A stretch of 64,000 nucleotides of DNA from JAHEAO01 sp041633555 (lineage in GTDB: Bacteria; Pseudomonadota; Alphaproteobacteria; Rhodobacterales; Rhodobacteraceae). The position numbers and the translations under genes were made by a program. The stretch lies in contig JBFKFZ010000011.1 of the NCBI GenBank assembly GCA_041633555.1, forward strand, positions 11,649 to 75,648, written 5' to 3'. Below, piece by piece: positions 25,906 through 33,975 of this stretch. The notes beneath the pieces are model-generated. The model did no database searches. It was not told where the DNA came from and saw only the letters and a program-made list of their open reading frames with translations. Each line of letters opens with the position of its first letter. The stretch's first letter is position 1.

Positions 25906-26346
25906 ATGCCAACCGCTGCCAGATTGTTTGCCGCCGCCTTTTTTGCTGCCCTTGGATGGTTTGCCGCCGATCTGGTCAAGCCGCTGTTGCCCGAGGGCAC
26001 GCAGACCGGCTGGTTCAATGAGGTCATGGCGCTGGTGGGCTGGCTGTCGGGATGGATGATGGCCGGGGCCCGGGCCGGTGACGGGGTGCGCGCGGCACTT
26101 GGCTATGGCCTGACGTCCTCGGCCCTGATCGTGTTCTGGGGTGTGCTGATTTGGTCGGGCTACGAGATGCTCGACCTGTCGCTGAAAAGCCGCTTCAACG
26201 GTCCGATGCATGCGTTGAAATCGATGGTTGGTATCGCGGTCGACTATCTCAAGCTCATCAATACGCCGGAAATCATTGGCAGCCTTGTCGTCGGCGGTCT
26301 GTTCGGCGGTTGGCTGGCGGAATGGGCCGCCAAGCGCTGGTCTTGA
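25906..26346 (+). CDS. trgA: TrgA tellurite-resistance membrane protein
   Basis: A 146-residue inner-membrane protein with about four hydrophobic segments, orthologous by sequence pattern and context to TrgA of Rhodobacter sphaeroides, whose trgAB-cysK locus contributes to high-level tellurite resistance. The first segment (LFAAAFFAALGWFAADLV) and last (IIGSLVVGGLFGGWLAEWAAKRW) are clear. The start follows cfa by 6 bases. The biochemical action of TrgA is not known. Downstream trgB begins 5 bases after its stop, confirming the operon. Confidence 0.88.
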   Translation: MPTAARLFAAAFFAALGWFAADLVKPLLPEGTQTGWFNEVMALVGWLSGWMMAGARAGDGVRAALGYGLTSSALIVFWGVLIWSGYEMLDLSLKSRFNGPMHALKSMVGIAVDYLKLINTPEIIGSLVVGGLFGGWLAEWAAKRWS

Positions 26347-26351
26347 TCTGC

Positions 26352-27482
26352 GTGCAGTCGTCACTCTTCTTCTACGGAACGCTCTGTCACCTGCCGCTGC
26401 TGCGGATGGTTCTGGGCGGCCTCAGTCACGTAAGAATTTCTGATGCAGCGCTGTCGGATCACGCATCGCATTGGGTGGCAGGTCAGAATTTTCCGATTCT
26501 CATCGAAGCCACTGGTCAGTCTGCGAAAGGTCTGCTGGCAGAAGGGCTTACGCCGGACGATGTGGCGCGGCTCGATTTCTACGAGGGCGGGTACGACTAT
26601 ATGCTCAAGCCGGTCGAGGTCCGGACACGTGAAGATACGCGCCCGGCGCGGGTCTATGTGACCGGACAGGACCGCTGGCCCATTGGTGTGCCATGGGTCC
26701 TGTCGGATTGGGAGCGCGACTGGTCCGAGGTCGTGCTGATTGCAGCCGCCGAGATCATGCGGGATTTCGGCAAGCGTGGACCGGAGCATGTCGTCAGGCG
26801 CTATCCGCAGTTTCTGCAGCGGGCCGCTTCGAGGCGCCGGGCCGCGGCCGAGCCGGCACCGCAGGCCGTCGGCGTCGGTCCGGGACGCGAAACGATCGAC
26901 GTGATCGCCGAACGTCAACCCTATTCCGAATTCTTCGCCCTGCAGGAAATGGACCTGACCTTCCCCCATTTCGACGGCAGCCGGAGTGTCGAGGTCACGC
27001 TCGCCGCATTCGTTTCCGGCGATGCCGTCACGGTTTTGCCCTACGATCCGGTCCGCGACAGGGTGATGGTGGTCGAGCAGTTCCGCTTCGGCCCCTATCT
27101 TCGGGGCGACCCGCATCCCTGGTCGCTGGAGCCAGTCGCCGGAAGGATCGATGCCGGCGAAAGCCCGGACGCAGCCGCCCGCCGCGAAACGCTGGAAGAG
27201 ACGGGGATTGCCGTCAGGAATCTGCTGCCGGTGTCGCGCTATTACCCAACACCAGGTGCGATGACCGAGTATCTCTTTTCCTATGTCGGGCTCTCGGACC
27301 TGCCCGACGAGGTGTCCGGGGTCGGTGGGGTCGTCGCCGAGGCCGAGGACATCAAGAGCCACCTTCTGTCCTTCGACGAACTGATGGATCTGGTCAGCAG
27401 CGGCGAGGCCAAAAACGGGCCGCTGATCCTGACCGCTCTCTGGCTCGACCGGCACCGGGATGCGATCCGGCAGGGCGCTTGA
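26352..27482 (+). CDS. trgB: TrgB: gamma-glutamylcyclotransferase-like domain fused to Nudix hydrolase
   Basis: A 376-residue two-domain protein. Residues 1-~150 are a GGACT/AIG2-like domain (LFFYGTLCHLPLL and FYEGGYDYM); residues ~185-370 are an ADP-ribose-pyrophosphatase-type Nudix domain. The Nudix box is visible as GRIDAGESPDAAARRETLEETGI-type sequence starting at about 27142. The start codon is uncertain: GTG 26352 is chosen, with TTG 26343 overlapping trgA as an alternative. It is known from the R. sphaeroides tellurite locus. Likely acts on a nucleotide-sugar or glutathione-related metabolite (inference). Confidence 0.88.
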   Translation: MQSSLFFYGTLCHLPLLRMVLGGLSHVRISDAALSDHASHWVAGQNFPILIEATGQSAKGLLAEGLTPDDVARLDFYEGGYDYMLKPVEVRTREDTRPARVYVTGQDRWPIGVPWVLSDWERDWSEVVLIAAAEIMRDFGKRGPEHVVRRYPQFLQRAASRRRAAAEPAPQAVGVGPGRETIDVIAERQPYSEFFALQEMDLTFPHFDGSRSVEVTLAAFVSGDAVTVLPYDPVRDRVMVVEQFRFGPYLRGDPHPWSLEPVAGRIDAGESPDAAARRETLEETGIAVRNLLPVSRYYPTPGAMTEYLFSYVGLSDLPDEVSGVGGVVAEAEDIKSHLLSFDELMDLVSSGEAKNGPLILTALWLDRHRDAIRQGA

Positions 27483-27537
27483 GTTCCAGTCCCCAGCGGC
27501 CTACACAGAACCCGAAACTGGGCAAGGGATGCATGAC

Positions 27538-28569
27538 ATGCAGGTAAAGCAGGATCTTTCCGACAGCATCGGAAACACGCCCCTGATCCGCCTCAACGCT
27601 GTCAGCGAGGCGACGGGTTGCGAGATCCTGGGCAAGGCCGAGTTCCTCAATCCCGGCCAGTCTGTCAAGGACCGCGCCGCGCTTTACATCATCCGTGACG
27701 CTGTAGCGGCAGGCCGGCTGCGGCCGGGCGGCACGATCGTCGAAGGGACTGCCGGCAATACCGGCATCGGCCTCGCGCTGGTCGGCGCTTCGCTGGGGTT
27801 CCGCACCGTGATCGTGATCCCCGAGACCCAGAGCCAGGAAAAGAAGGACATGATCCGACTTTGTGGCGCCGAACTGGTCCAGGTCCCGGCCGTGCCCTAC
27901 AAGAACCCGAACAACTACGTGCGCTATTCCGAACGGCTTGCGCAAAGACTGGCGCAGAGCGAGCCAAATGGCGCGATCTGGGCCAACCAGTTCGACAATG
28001 TCGCGAACCGGCAGGCGCATGTGGAAACCACGGGCCCCGAGATCTGGGATCAGACCGATGGCAAGGTGACGGGGTTCGTCAGCGCCGTCGGCTCGGGCGG
28101 AACGCTGGCGGGTGTCGCGGCGGCGCTGCAGCCCAAGGGCGTGAAGATGGCGCTTGCCGACCCGATGGGGGCGGCACTTTTCAGCTATTACAAGACCGGT
28201 GAGTTCAAAGCCGAGGGCACGTCGATCACCGAAGGCATCGGACAGGGGCGGATCACCGCCAATCTCAAAGGGTTCACGCCTGATTTCGTCTACCAGATCC
28301 CCGACGAGGAGGCCTTGCCGATCGTCTTTGACCTTCTGGAGGACGAGGGCCTCTGCCTTGGTGGTTCGACCGGCATCAATATCGCTGGCGCGATCCGCCT
28401 GGCGCGCGAGATGGGCCGGGGGAACGTGATCGTGACGATCCTCTGCGACTACGGCAACCGCTATCAGTCGAAACTCTTCAATCCTGCCTTCCTTAAGGAA
28501 AAGGGCCTGCCCTATCCCGAATGGCTCGACCAGACACCACGTATCCTGCCGACGGTTTTCGAGGACTGA
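27538..28569 (+). CDS. cysK: Cysteine synthase A
   Basis: O-acetylserine sulfhydrylase making L-cysteine from O-acetylserine and sulfide, PLP-dependent. ATG 27538 is favoured over ATG 27529 since AAGGGA then has better spacing; 343 aa. PLP lysine is K44 in NPGQSVKDRAA, substrate loop EGTAGNTGIGLAL, and the phosphate-binding SAVGSGGTLAG. Third gene of trgA-trgB-cysK. Cysteine and derived thiols react with tellurite, which explains its place here. Its TGA overlaps the ATG of the next gene by one base. A second, distinct cysteine-synthase-like gene occurs at 56.0 kb. Confidence 0.94.
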   Translation: MQVKQDLSDSIGNTPLIRLNAVSEATGCEILGKAEFLNPGQSVKDRAALYIIRDAVAAGRLRPGGTIVEGTAGNTGIGLALVGASLGFRTVIVIPETQSQEKKDMIRLCGAELVQVPAVPYKNPNNYVRYSERLAQRLAQSEPNGAIWANQFDNVANRQAHVETTGPEIWDQTDGKVTGFVSAVGSGGTLAGVAAALQPKGVKMALADPMGAALFSYYKTGEFKAEGTSITEGIGQGRITANLKGFTPDFVYQIPDEEALPIVFDLLEDEGLCLGGSTGINIAGAIRLAREMGRGNVIVTILCDYGNRYQSKLFNPAFLKEKGLPYPEWLDQTPRILPTVFED

Positions 28570-30968
28570 TGCGCCGCCTCGTTTCTGTTCTGACCCTTTG
28601 CCTGATCGCGCTGCTCGTTGTCGCGGCGGCGACGGGTGGGAACTGGACCGGCGCCTGGGCGCAGGAAGCCCGGCCCGGCCCGGTCTACGAGGCCTGGGAA
28701 AAGGTCGCACAGCGGGCAGAGAGCGTCGTCGAGAACCCCGAAGCCTCCACCAAGGCGCTCGAGGAGTTGCGCGCCGAAGTCGTCGCCTGGAGGCAGACAT
28801 TCCAGCAATCGCAGGCGTCCAATGACAGCCGCACGAAGACGCTCAGGGATCAGATAGCGGCGCTCGGCGAACCGCCCGCCGACGGTGTCGAAGAGCCGCG
28901 GGAGATCGCCGACCGACGCAAGGAGCTTGATGCCCAACTGAAGCAGGCCGAAGCGCCGCGCCTGAAGGCCGAAGAGGCGCATCTGCGGGCGGACGGGCTG
29001 GTCAAGGAAATCGACGTCATCATCCGTGAACGGCAGACCGAGCGGTTGCTCAGCCTGGGACCGTCGCCGCTCAACCCGACAGGCTGGAGGACCGCCTTTG
29101 GCGATCTCGGGCAATCGCTGGGACGGATCGCGGACGAGATCGTCGAGTCCTGGGCAAAGCCCACGGAGCGGGCCACTTTCCGGGAAAACCTGCCACTGAC
29201 CCTGTTCTTCCTAGTGGTCGCAATGGTCCTGCTGGTGCAGGGCCGGAGCTGGATGGAGCGACTGACCGGCTATGTACAAAGCGAGCGCACGGACGCGCGC
29301 TACCGCCGTCTGCAGGGATTCTTCGTGTCGCTGGGGCAGGTGGCGCTGCCGGTGATCGGCATCGTGCTGCTGTCGCGGGCGCTGCTATCGACGCAGCTCT
29401 TCGGGGTTCGGGGCGAGATCGTGCTCGAACGGCTGCCGATCATGGGCCTGTCGTTCTTCTTTGCGCGCTGGCTGTCGCTGCGGCTCTTCCCCGACGATCA
29501 GACACGCGGATCCCTGCTGGGGCTGGACGCCGCGAAACGGTCGGAGCTGCGGCTATATGGCAGCCTGCTGGGACTGTTATTTGGGGTCTCGGCGCTGCTG
29601 GTCGCGCTCTCCGAACATGACAATTTTTCAGAAACCACAAGTGCAGTTCTAACCTTTCCCGTCCTCTGCCTGACAGGGCTGATCCTGTACCGTCTTGGCG
29701 CGATCTTGCGACACAATCAGCCGTTTCCGGACGCCACCGAAGAGGAAAGCCTGATCAGCCTTCGGGCGCGGCTGGCGATCTTGCTTGGGCGGGGCTTGCT
29801 GGTTCTTGGCCTTGCCGGGCCGGTGATCGGTGCCATCGGCTACAACACCGCGGCGATGTTCTTCATCTATCCGGCGGTTCTGTCGATCGCGCTCATTGGA
29901 CTTTTGCTGGTCCTGCAAGGCGTCATTCTGGATGCCTATGGCGCCGTCACCGACAAGAGCCCGGAAGAGGCTCGAGACGCCCTCGCGCCGGTACTGATCG
30001 GTTTCGTGCTAGTTGTCGTGTCCCTGCCGCTTTTCGCGCTCTTTTGGGGCGCACGCGTCGCCGACCTGACAGAGATGTGGACCAAGTTCCGCGCCGGTTT
30101 CAGCGTCGCGGGTGTCACGATCTCGCCGAGCGTGTTCCTGACACTCGCGATCGTTTTTGGCATCGGTTACGGGGTGACCCGACTGCTGCAAAGCGCGCTG
30201 CGGACAACGGTTCTGCCCAAGACCAAGATCGACGCAGGGGGGCGAACGGCGATCCTGTCGGGGATCGGCTATGTCGGTGTCTTTCTGTCCGCGATCCTCG
30301 CCATCACCTCGGCCGGGATCGACCTGTCGTCTTTGGCCATCGTTGCCGGTGCCCTGTCTGTTGGCATCGGATTCGGCCTGCAGAACATCGTTTCGAACTT
30401 CGTTTCGGGCATCATCCTGCTGATCGAGCGGCCGATTGCCGAGGGCGACTGGATCGAGGTCGCCGGCCAGTCGGGCTATGTGCGCGACATCTCTGTGCGA
30501 TCGACCCGAATCGAGACCTTCGACCGCACCGATGTGATCGTGCCGAATGCCGACCTTGTCTCGGGCGTCGTGACCAACTGGACTCGCGGCAACCTGATCG
30601 GCCGGGTGAAGGTCCCGGTCGGCGTGGCCTATGGCACCGACAGCCGCAAAGTCGAGAATATCCTCAAGGAAATCGCCGAAGAGCATCCGCTCGTGACCTT
30701 GAAACCGGCACCGTCGGTCTTGTTCATGCGTTTCGGCGCGGACAGCATGGAATTCGAGATCCGGGCCATCCTGCGGGACGTGAATTTCGTCTTGTCGGTC
30801 CATAGCGACATGAACCACGAGATTGCCCGGCGGTTTGCCGAGGAAGGCATCGAGATCCCGTTCGCCCAGCGCGATATCTGGCTGCGCAACCCCGAAGCTC
30901 TTCAGGCCGGTCCGGCGACGGCCAATGCCGATCCGCCGGAGCCAGTGGAAGAGGGCGAAAAGGCATGA
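28569..30968 (+). CDS. Large MscS-family mechanosensitive channel with DUF3772 domain
   Basis: A 799-residue membrane protein. Residues 1-~32 are a signal peptide (LTLCLIALLVVAAATGG, then AWAQ), followed by a periplasmic coiled-coil DUF3772 domain to about residue 210. About ten membrane segments come next, and the MscS core is near the end: GALSVGIGFGLQNIVSNF is the pore-lining TM3, followed by the beta domain DWIEVAGQSGYVRDIS. Typical of MscK-like channels that open on osmotic downshock. It overlaps cysK (ATGA) and the next gene by 4 bases, so expression is coupled with thiol synthesis, an unusual pairing. Confidence 0.92.
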   Translation: MRRLVSVLTLCLIALLVVAAATGGNWTGAWAQEARPGPVYEAWEKVAQRAESVVENPEASTKALEELRAEVVAWRQTFQQSQASNDSRTKTLRDQIAALGEPPADGVEEPREIADRRKELDAQLKQAEAPRLKAEEAHLRADGLVKEIDVIIRERQTERLLSLGPSPLNPTGWRTAFGDLGQSLGRIADEIVESWAKPTERATFRENLPLTLFFLVVAMVLLVQGRSWMERLTGYVQSERTDARYRRLQGFFVSLGQVALPVIGIVLLSRALLSTQLFGVRGEIVLERLPIMGLSFFFARWLSLRLFPDDQTRGSLLGLDAAKRSELRLYGSLLGLLFGVSALLVALSEHDNFSETTSAVLTFPVLCLTGLILYRLGAILRHNQPFPDATEEESLISLRARLAILLGRGLLVLGLAGPVIGAIGYNTAAMFFIYPAVLSIALIGLLLVLQGVILDAYGAVTDKSPEEARDALAPVLIGFVLVVVSLPLFALFWGARVADLTEMWTKFRAGFSVAGVTISPSVFLTLAIVFGIGYGVTRLLQSALRTTVLPKTKIDAGGRTAILSGIGYVGVFLSAILAITSAGIDLSSLAIVAGALSVGIGFGLQNIVSNFVSGIILLIERPIAEGDWIEVAGQSGYVRDISVRSTRIETFDRTDVIVPNADLVSGVVTNWTRGNLIGRVKVPVGVAYGTDSRKVENILKEIAEEHPLVTLKPAPSVLFMRFGADSMEFEIRAILRDVNFVLSVHSDMNHEIARRFAEEGIEIPFAQRDIWLRNPEALQAGPATANADPPEPVEEGEKA

Positions 30969-31681
30969 CCCGGATGCTCTTCCGCGACGATGCTTATCTG
31001 GCCGAGGCGGCAGGAACCGTCACGGCCCATACGCGGGAAGGCGGGGTCGTCCTTGACAGTACGATCTTCTATCCGCAAGGCGGCGGCCAGCCCGGCGATA
31101 GCGGCCGGATCGAGTGGTCTGGCGGCAGGATTGATATCGCAACGACCGTGAAAGCCGACGGCGAGGGCATCGCCCTTGTCCCCGCCGAGCCCTCGGCTCT
31201 GCCTCCAGTCGGCGCCACCGTGACCCAGCAGCTCGACTGGGACCGGCGCTATGCGCATATGCGGATGCATACCGCGCTGCACCTCCTGTCAGTCGTGATT
31301 CCCCTGCCTGTGACCGGCGGCGCGGCTGGCAGCGCCAAGGGGCGGCTGGATTTCGCGATGCCCGACCCCGATATCGACAAGGATGAGCTTGCGGCCAGCC
31401 TGAACGCGCTGATCGACCGCGATTTGGTGGTCAGCGAAAGCTGGATCACGGATGAGGAATTGCAGGCGAATCCCGGACTGGTCAAGACGTTGTCGGTCCA
31501 GCCGCCCTCGGGCCAGGGTCGGGTCCGGCTGATCAGGATCGGCGGTGCGGCCGAGCAGGTCGACCTGCAGCCCTGCGGCGGCACCCATGTCGCGCGCACC
31601 GGCGAGATTGGCCGCATCGCGATCGGCAAGATCGAGAACAAGGGCCAGAAAAGCCGCCGCGTAAATCTGCTCTTTGCCTGA
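30965..31681 (+). CDS. Alanyl-tRNA editing protein AlaX
   Basis: A 238-residue free-standing editing enzyme that hydrolyses mischarged Ser/Gly-tRNA(Ala). The zinc ligands of the AlaRS editing domain are HTALH and CGGTH; the N-terminal ~90 residues (FYPQGGGQPGDSG) form the small beta domain, as in AlaX-M. It starts inside the end of the MscS gene (4-base overlap). A serine tRNA gene is the next feature downstream, perhaps by chance. Identity is firm. Confidence 0.92.
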   Translation: MTRMLFRDDAYLAEAAGTVTAHTREGGVVLDSTIFYPQGGGQPGDSGRIEWSGGRIDIATTVKADGEGIALVPAEPSALPPVGATVTQQLDWDRRYAHMRMHTALHLLSVVIPLPVTGGAAGSAKGRLDFAMPDPDIDKDELAASLNALIDRDLVVSESWITDEELQANPGLVKTLSVQPPSGQGRVRLIRIGGAAEQVDLQPCGGTHVARTGEIGRIAIGKIENKGQKSRRVNLLFA

Positions 31682-31743
31682 GCCCGACCCCCGACCTTTG
31701 CCACTTGCATTCCCCGTCCGACAAAGGCTAAAGACCGGCCCAC

Positions 31744-31833
31744 GGAGAGGTGGCCGAGTGGTCGAAGGCGCACGCCTGGAAAGTGTGTAGGCGGGAGACC
31801 GTCTCCAGGGTTCGAATCCCTGTCTCTCCGCCA
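31744..31833 (+). tRNA. tRNA-Ser (anticodon GGA)
   Basis: A 90-nt class II tRNA with encoded CCA. Acceptor arm GGAGAGG pairs with TCTCTCC, the D arm contains GGCCGAGTGGTCGAAGGC, the anticodon loop CTGGAAA carries GGA (reads UCC/UCU), there is a long variable arm, and the T arm is CAGGG-TTCGAAT-CCCTG. All expected features of tRNA-Ser are present. Confidence 0.97.
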
Positions 31834-31842
31834 CTTGCCCTA

Positions 31843-31877
31843 GAGAAACGTTTCTCCCCATCCGGCATCGGCCGGAT
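31843..31877 (+). terminator. Palindrome and hairpin downstream of tRNA-Ser
   Basis: Ten bases after the tRNA there is a perfect 14-bp palindrome GAGAAACGTTTCTC (31843-31856), then a 7-bp stem ATCCGGC/GCCGGAT with a 4-nt loop (31860-31877) followed by TTCT. This likely ends tRNA transcription. The T-run is short. Confidence 0.5.
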
Positions 31878-32310
31878 TTCTCCGTTATGTTCAAGGGTTA
31901 TGCGAGAGGGGCTGAGCACCGACTGCTGCGTCTCGAGGCCCGGAAGCGGTCTCTCTGTGCCGATTTTCTCTGGACCTCATGACTGCGCCGTTTTTGTACA
32001 GTTTTTTGGCAAGCCTATGTAATTTAACGACTTTTAAACCGCTGTGGCTGAGCACTTCGACGCTGGTGGCGTTCGCGAGAAGGAACAGAATTCGAACCTC
32101 ACATAAGACGGTGGCAGGGTGCCGCTGCACCCACACCCTATGTTCTGGCTTTGTGCTAAGTCACGGTTGTGCTAGCTTTGCAAACAAAAACAGGGAGGTG
32201 AGCGTTGGCGCAGAAATCCGCGATCGAATGGCCAATAATGCACTAGCAATCAACTTGGACCAGTCAGATGAGGATGCTCATCGTCTGTTGCCAATGCAGC
32301 CAGCGGGGCG
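31878..32310. other. 433-bp region without a clear gene after tRNA-Ser
   Basis: Several overlapping short frames on both strands exist, but none has family-like residues. Base composition is somewhat lower in G+C than average. A GGGAGG site at about 32193 precedes a GTG (32198) that opens only a ~38-codon frame ending at 32314, near a TTGTGCTA direct repeat (32151 and 32167, 16 bases apart). This could be a short regulatory region or gene remnant. No integrase and no copy of the tRNA 3' end were seen. Confidence 0.4.
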
Positions 32311-32553
32311 CTAATGGCCCGACAGGTTTTGCCGTGAACTCTCAGCGCCAAGCGGTTGTTCGACGGCAAAGAGGGGGCGTTCCGTAAAGAAGGTGAAGAA
32401 GACATCCGCGATCGCCAATAGGGACCTGCTAAGCGGCCAGAGAGCGAAAACGACTATTGCCGTCTGGTATTCCTGCATCGCCAGGAAGTAACAGGACAAG
32501 GCCGTCGAAAGTGCCAGCGTTGATTTGGCGATAGCCTGATAGATCCTCATCAT
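32311..32553 (-). CDS. Small membrane protein (80 aa)
   Basis: ATG 32553 is preceded by a strong GGGAGGA ribosome site, which supports a real gene. The protein has two hydrophobic segments (about residues 9-27, STLALSTALSCYFLAMQ, and 30-58, TAIVVFALWPLSRSLLAIADVFFTFF) and a short polar tail. I do not recognise a family. It lies downstream of a second tiny membrane protein and a secreted GGN-rich protein on the same strand; a cotranscribed envelope unit is likely though a hairpin lies between. Confidence 0.6.
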   Translation of the reverse strand: MMRIYQAIAKSTLALSTALSCYFLAMQEYQTAIVVFALWPLSRSLLAIADVFFTFFTERPLFAVEQPLGAESSRQNLSGH

Positions 32554-32580
32554 TCGAGATGTCCTCCCAGGGTTTGGTTC

Positions 32581-32604
32581 GACCCGGCTTCAGAAAGCCG
32601 GGTC
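32581..32604. terminator. 10-bp perfect hairpin between two tiny membrane-protein genes
   Basis: Arms GACCCGGCTT and AAGCCGGGTC flank a 4-nt loop. It lies six bases beyond the stop of the 55-aa gene (minus strand) and just before the ribosome site of the 80-aa gene. No T-run follows, so it may be a processing or attenuation element rather than a full terminator. Confidence 0.5.
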
Positions 32605-32609
32605 GCGCC

Positions 32610-32777
32610 TTATTGAAAGCTGTTGCTGCCGATCACGACCAACGTACCAACGGCAACCAGAAAGCCCCTCGACTTCGCCCAGTCCGGAGCAAAGTTCGCT
32701 CCGAGAATCAGCAGCGTTACAAAGATAAGCAGAAGCAACGAAAGTGACGTGCCAAGGATTGCTATGAAATCTGCCAT
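32610..32777 (-). CDS. Tiny two-TM membrane protein (55 aa)
   Basis: Short gene found by reading the minus strand: ATG 32777, preceded by GAGGGGAA at good distance, runs 55 codons to TAA at 32610. The product starts MADFIAILGTSLSLLLLIFV, continues with a second hydrophobic stretch (GFLVAVGTLVVIGS) and ends in NSFQ. Codon usage is ordinary and the frame is bracketed by a ribosome site and a perfect hairpin, arguing against chance. Function unknown; small two-TM proteins often modulate larger membrane proteins. Confidence 0.65.
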   Translation of the reverse strand: MADFIAILGTSLSLLLLIFVTLLILGANFAPDWAKSRGFLVAVGTLVVIGSNSFQ

Positions 32778-32830
32778 TCTGGTATTCCCCTCGTGATTGC
32801 AGTTACAACTCGACGGTTGTTGCGGTCTTC

Positions 32831-33784
32831 CTAGAAGCCCAGCAATGATCTCACGGCTGCTTCAATGCGATCGTCGACCGGTTTGTTCGCAGCCGCCTCC
32901 AAGAGGGATCGCTGCTCTGTCTTCTGGGCACCCAGCAAGGCTTCGAGAACTGCAAGTTCCGTCTCGGCGTCGGCGTAGTCTTCCGCGGCGCCCTGCTCTG
33001 CCATGAGATCGGAGATGTCGGTATCAAGCCAAACTTGCTCGTCTTCCAGTGCATCGATCCGATCGTTCGCTTCCGCGATTTCTTCCTCTGTCAACCCGTC
33101 GGTCTCAAGATAATCCGCGAGTGCATCCAATTCGGAGGCGACGCGGTCGCGATCCGCGAACTTGCCGTCAAGGTCAGCCTCGATCTCTTCAATCGTCCGG
33201 TCCGGTGGCGTCAGGTCATCGAACTCGGCCTTCGATGCAAGATAGTCCTCCTCCAGGACCAGCCCGTCTTCGATGGCCTGGCGATAGGTTGCGATCTTGC
33301 CCACCCGGGAATTCGGCGATGCATTCGCAAATGCGTTCGGAGAAGCGTTGAGAGCATTCAGGGCACCAAGCTCTGACGGATGCACGCCGAGGGCGTTGGC
33401 AAGTTTGTTGCCCCTGCGTGGGGCGGCGACCGGAGTAGTGGTAGCTGTCTTAGTCTTCGTGACAACTTTGGTCTTCGTGACAACACGCTTGCTATTCGCC
33501 TGCTTGCCATTGGAGCTGTTGCCCTTGACCCTAGAGGATCCGCCCTCATGCGAAGAGCGTCCGCCGCCCCGTTCCTCCGACTTGCTGGCGCCCTTGTCAC
33601 CCCCTTTGCCGCCGTTTCCGCCGCCATTGCCCCCGTTTCCGCCACCGTTACCACCGCCATTGCCACCGCCATTCTTGGCGTGGATCGGGGTTGGCAGGGC
33701 AAGTGTCGTAACAATTGAAGTTGCGCCAAGCGCGGCAACGGACAGGCATGCGGCGCGCAGGAAGTATGCTCGAGGATTGGTCAA
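32831..33784 (-). CDS. Secreted GGN-repeat protein with C-terminal coiled coil
   Basis: A 317-residue exported protein. Signal peptide 1-36 ends PIHA before KNGGGN. Residues 38-63 are a Gly-Gly-(Gly)-Asn repeat tract (nucleotides 33596-33673). A Lys/Ser/Thr-rich linker follows, then an alanine/asparagine segment (LNALNASPNAFANASPNSRVG) that I have seen in other alphaproteobacterial exported proteins, then an acidic helical coiled-coil region (residues ~165-317). No enzyme motif. It is divergent from a PepSY protein that also has a GGN tail, and the two very likely work in the same envelope process. No known function. Confidence 0.8.
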   Translation of the reverse strand: MTNPRAYFLRAACLSVAALGATSIVTTLALPTPIHAKNGGGNGGGNGGGNGGNGGGNGGKGGDKGASKSEERGGGRSSHEGGSSRVKGNSSNGKQANSKRVVTKTKVVTKTKTATTTPVAAPRRGNKLANALGVHPSELGALNALNASPNAFANASPNSRVGKIATYRQAIEDGLVLEEDYLASKAEFDDLTPPDRTIEEIEADLDGKFADRDRVASELDALADYLETDGLTEEEIAEANDRIDALEDEQVWLDTDISDLMAEQGAAEDYADAETELAVLEALLGAQKTEQRSLLEAAANKPVDDRIEAAVRSLLGF

Positions 33785-33904
33785 TGTGATCTCCGGTTCA
33801 GGTGCGCTGGCACATCCGAAGCCCGATCAGAGTCGCCCTATCTTCATGGCGATTAGACCGAATAGCGAATCTGGCAGCTCGTTTCGTTCTCGGGCCAAAC
33901 AACC

Positions 33905-33941
33905 ACAACGAAGTTTAACCGACTGACAACCAGCTGTTAAT
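33905..33941. promoter_or_regulatory. Direct repeats between divergent GGN genes, candidate response-regulator site
   Basis: ACAAC followed by TTAA after 5-6 bases occurs twice (33905-33918 and 33926-33940), with the units about 21-22 bases apart, i.e. two helical turns. This is the usual layout of OmpR/PhoP-type binding sites, and an OmpR-family gene is 600 bases downstream. Binding is inferred, not shown. Confidence 0.4.
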
Positions 33942-33975
33942 TCTCGGTTCACAGGGTTTCTGATATGTCAGCGGC

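Noticed and set aside
24763..26364. A 533-codon open frame on the minus strand opposite cfa and trgA.
   Set aside because: High G+C shadow of two well-supported plus-strand genes; its translation has no recognisable domain.
27394..28800. A 468-codon minus-strand frame opposite cysK.
   Set aside because: Shadow of cysK and the start of the MscS gene; composition is typical of the reverse frame of G+C-rich genes.
31744..32310. tRNA-Ser as an integration site with a genomic island behind it.
   Set aside because: No integrase gene and no second copy of the tRNA 3' end were seen; the following genes are ordinary chromosomal-type genes.
31891..32314. Overlapping short frames on both strands (81 and 111 codons) after tRNA-Ser.
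   Set aside because: Residue composition is unlike the surrounding proteins, starts lack ribosome sites, and the two frames conflict. I found nothing family-like.
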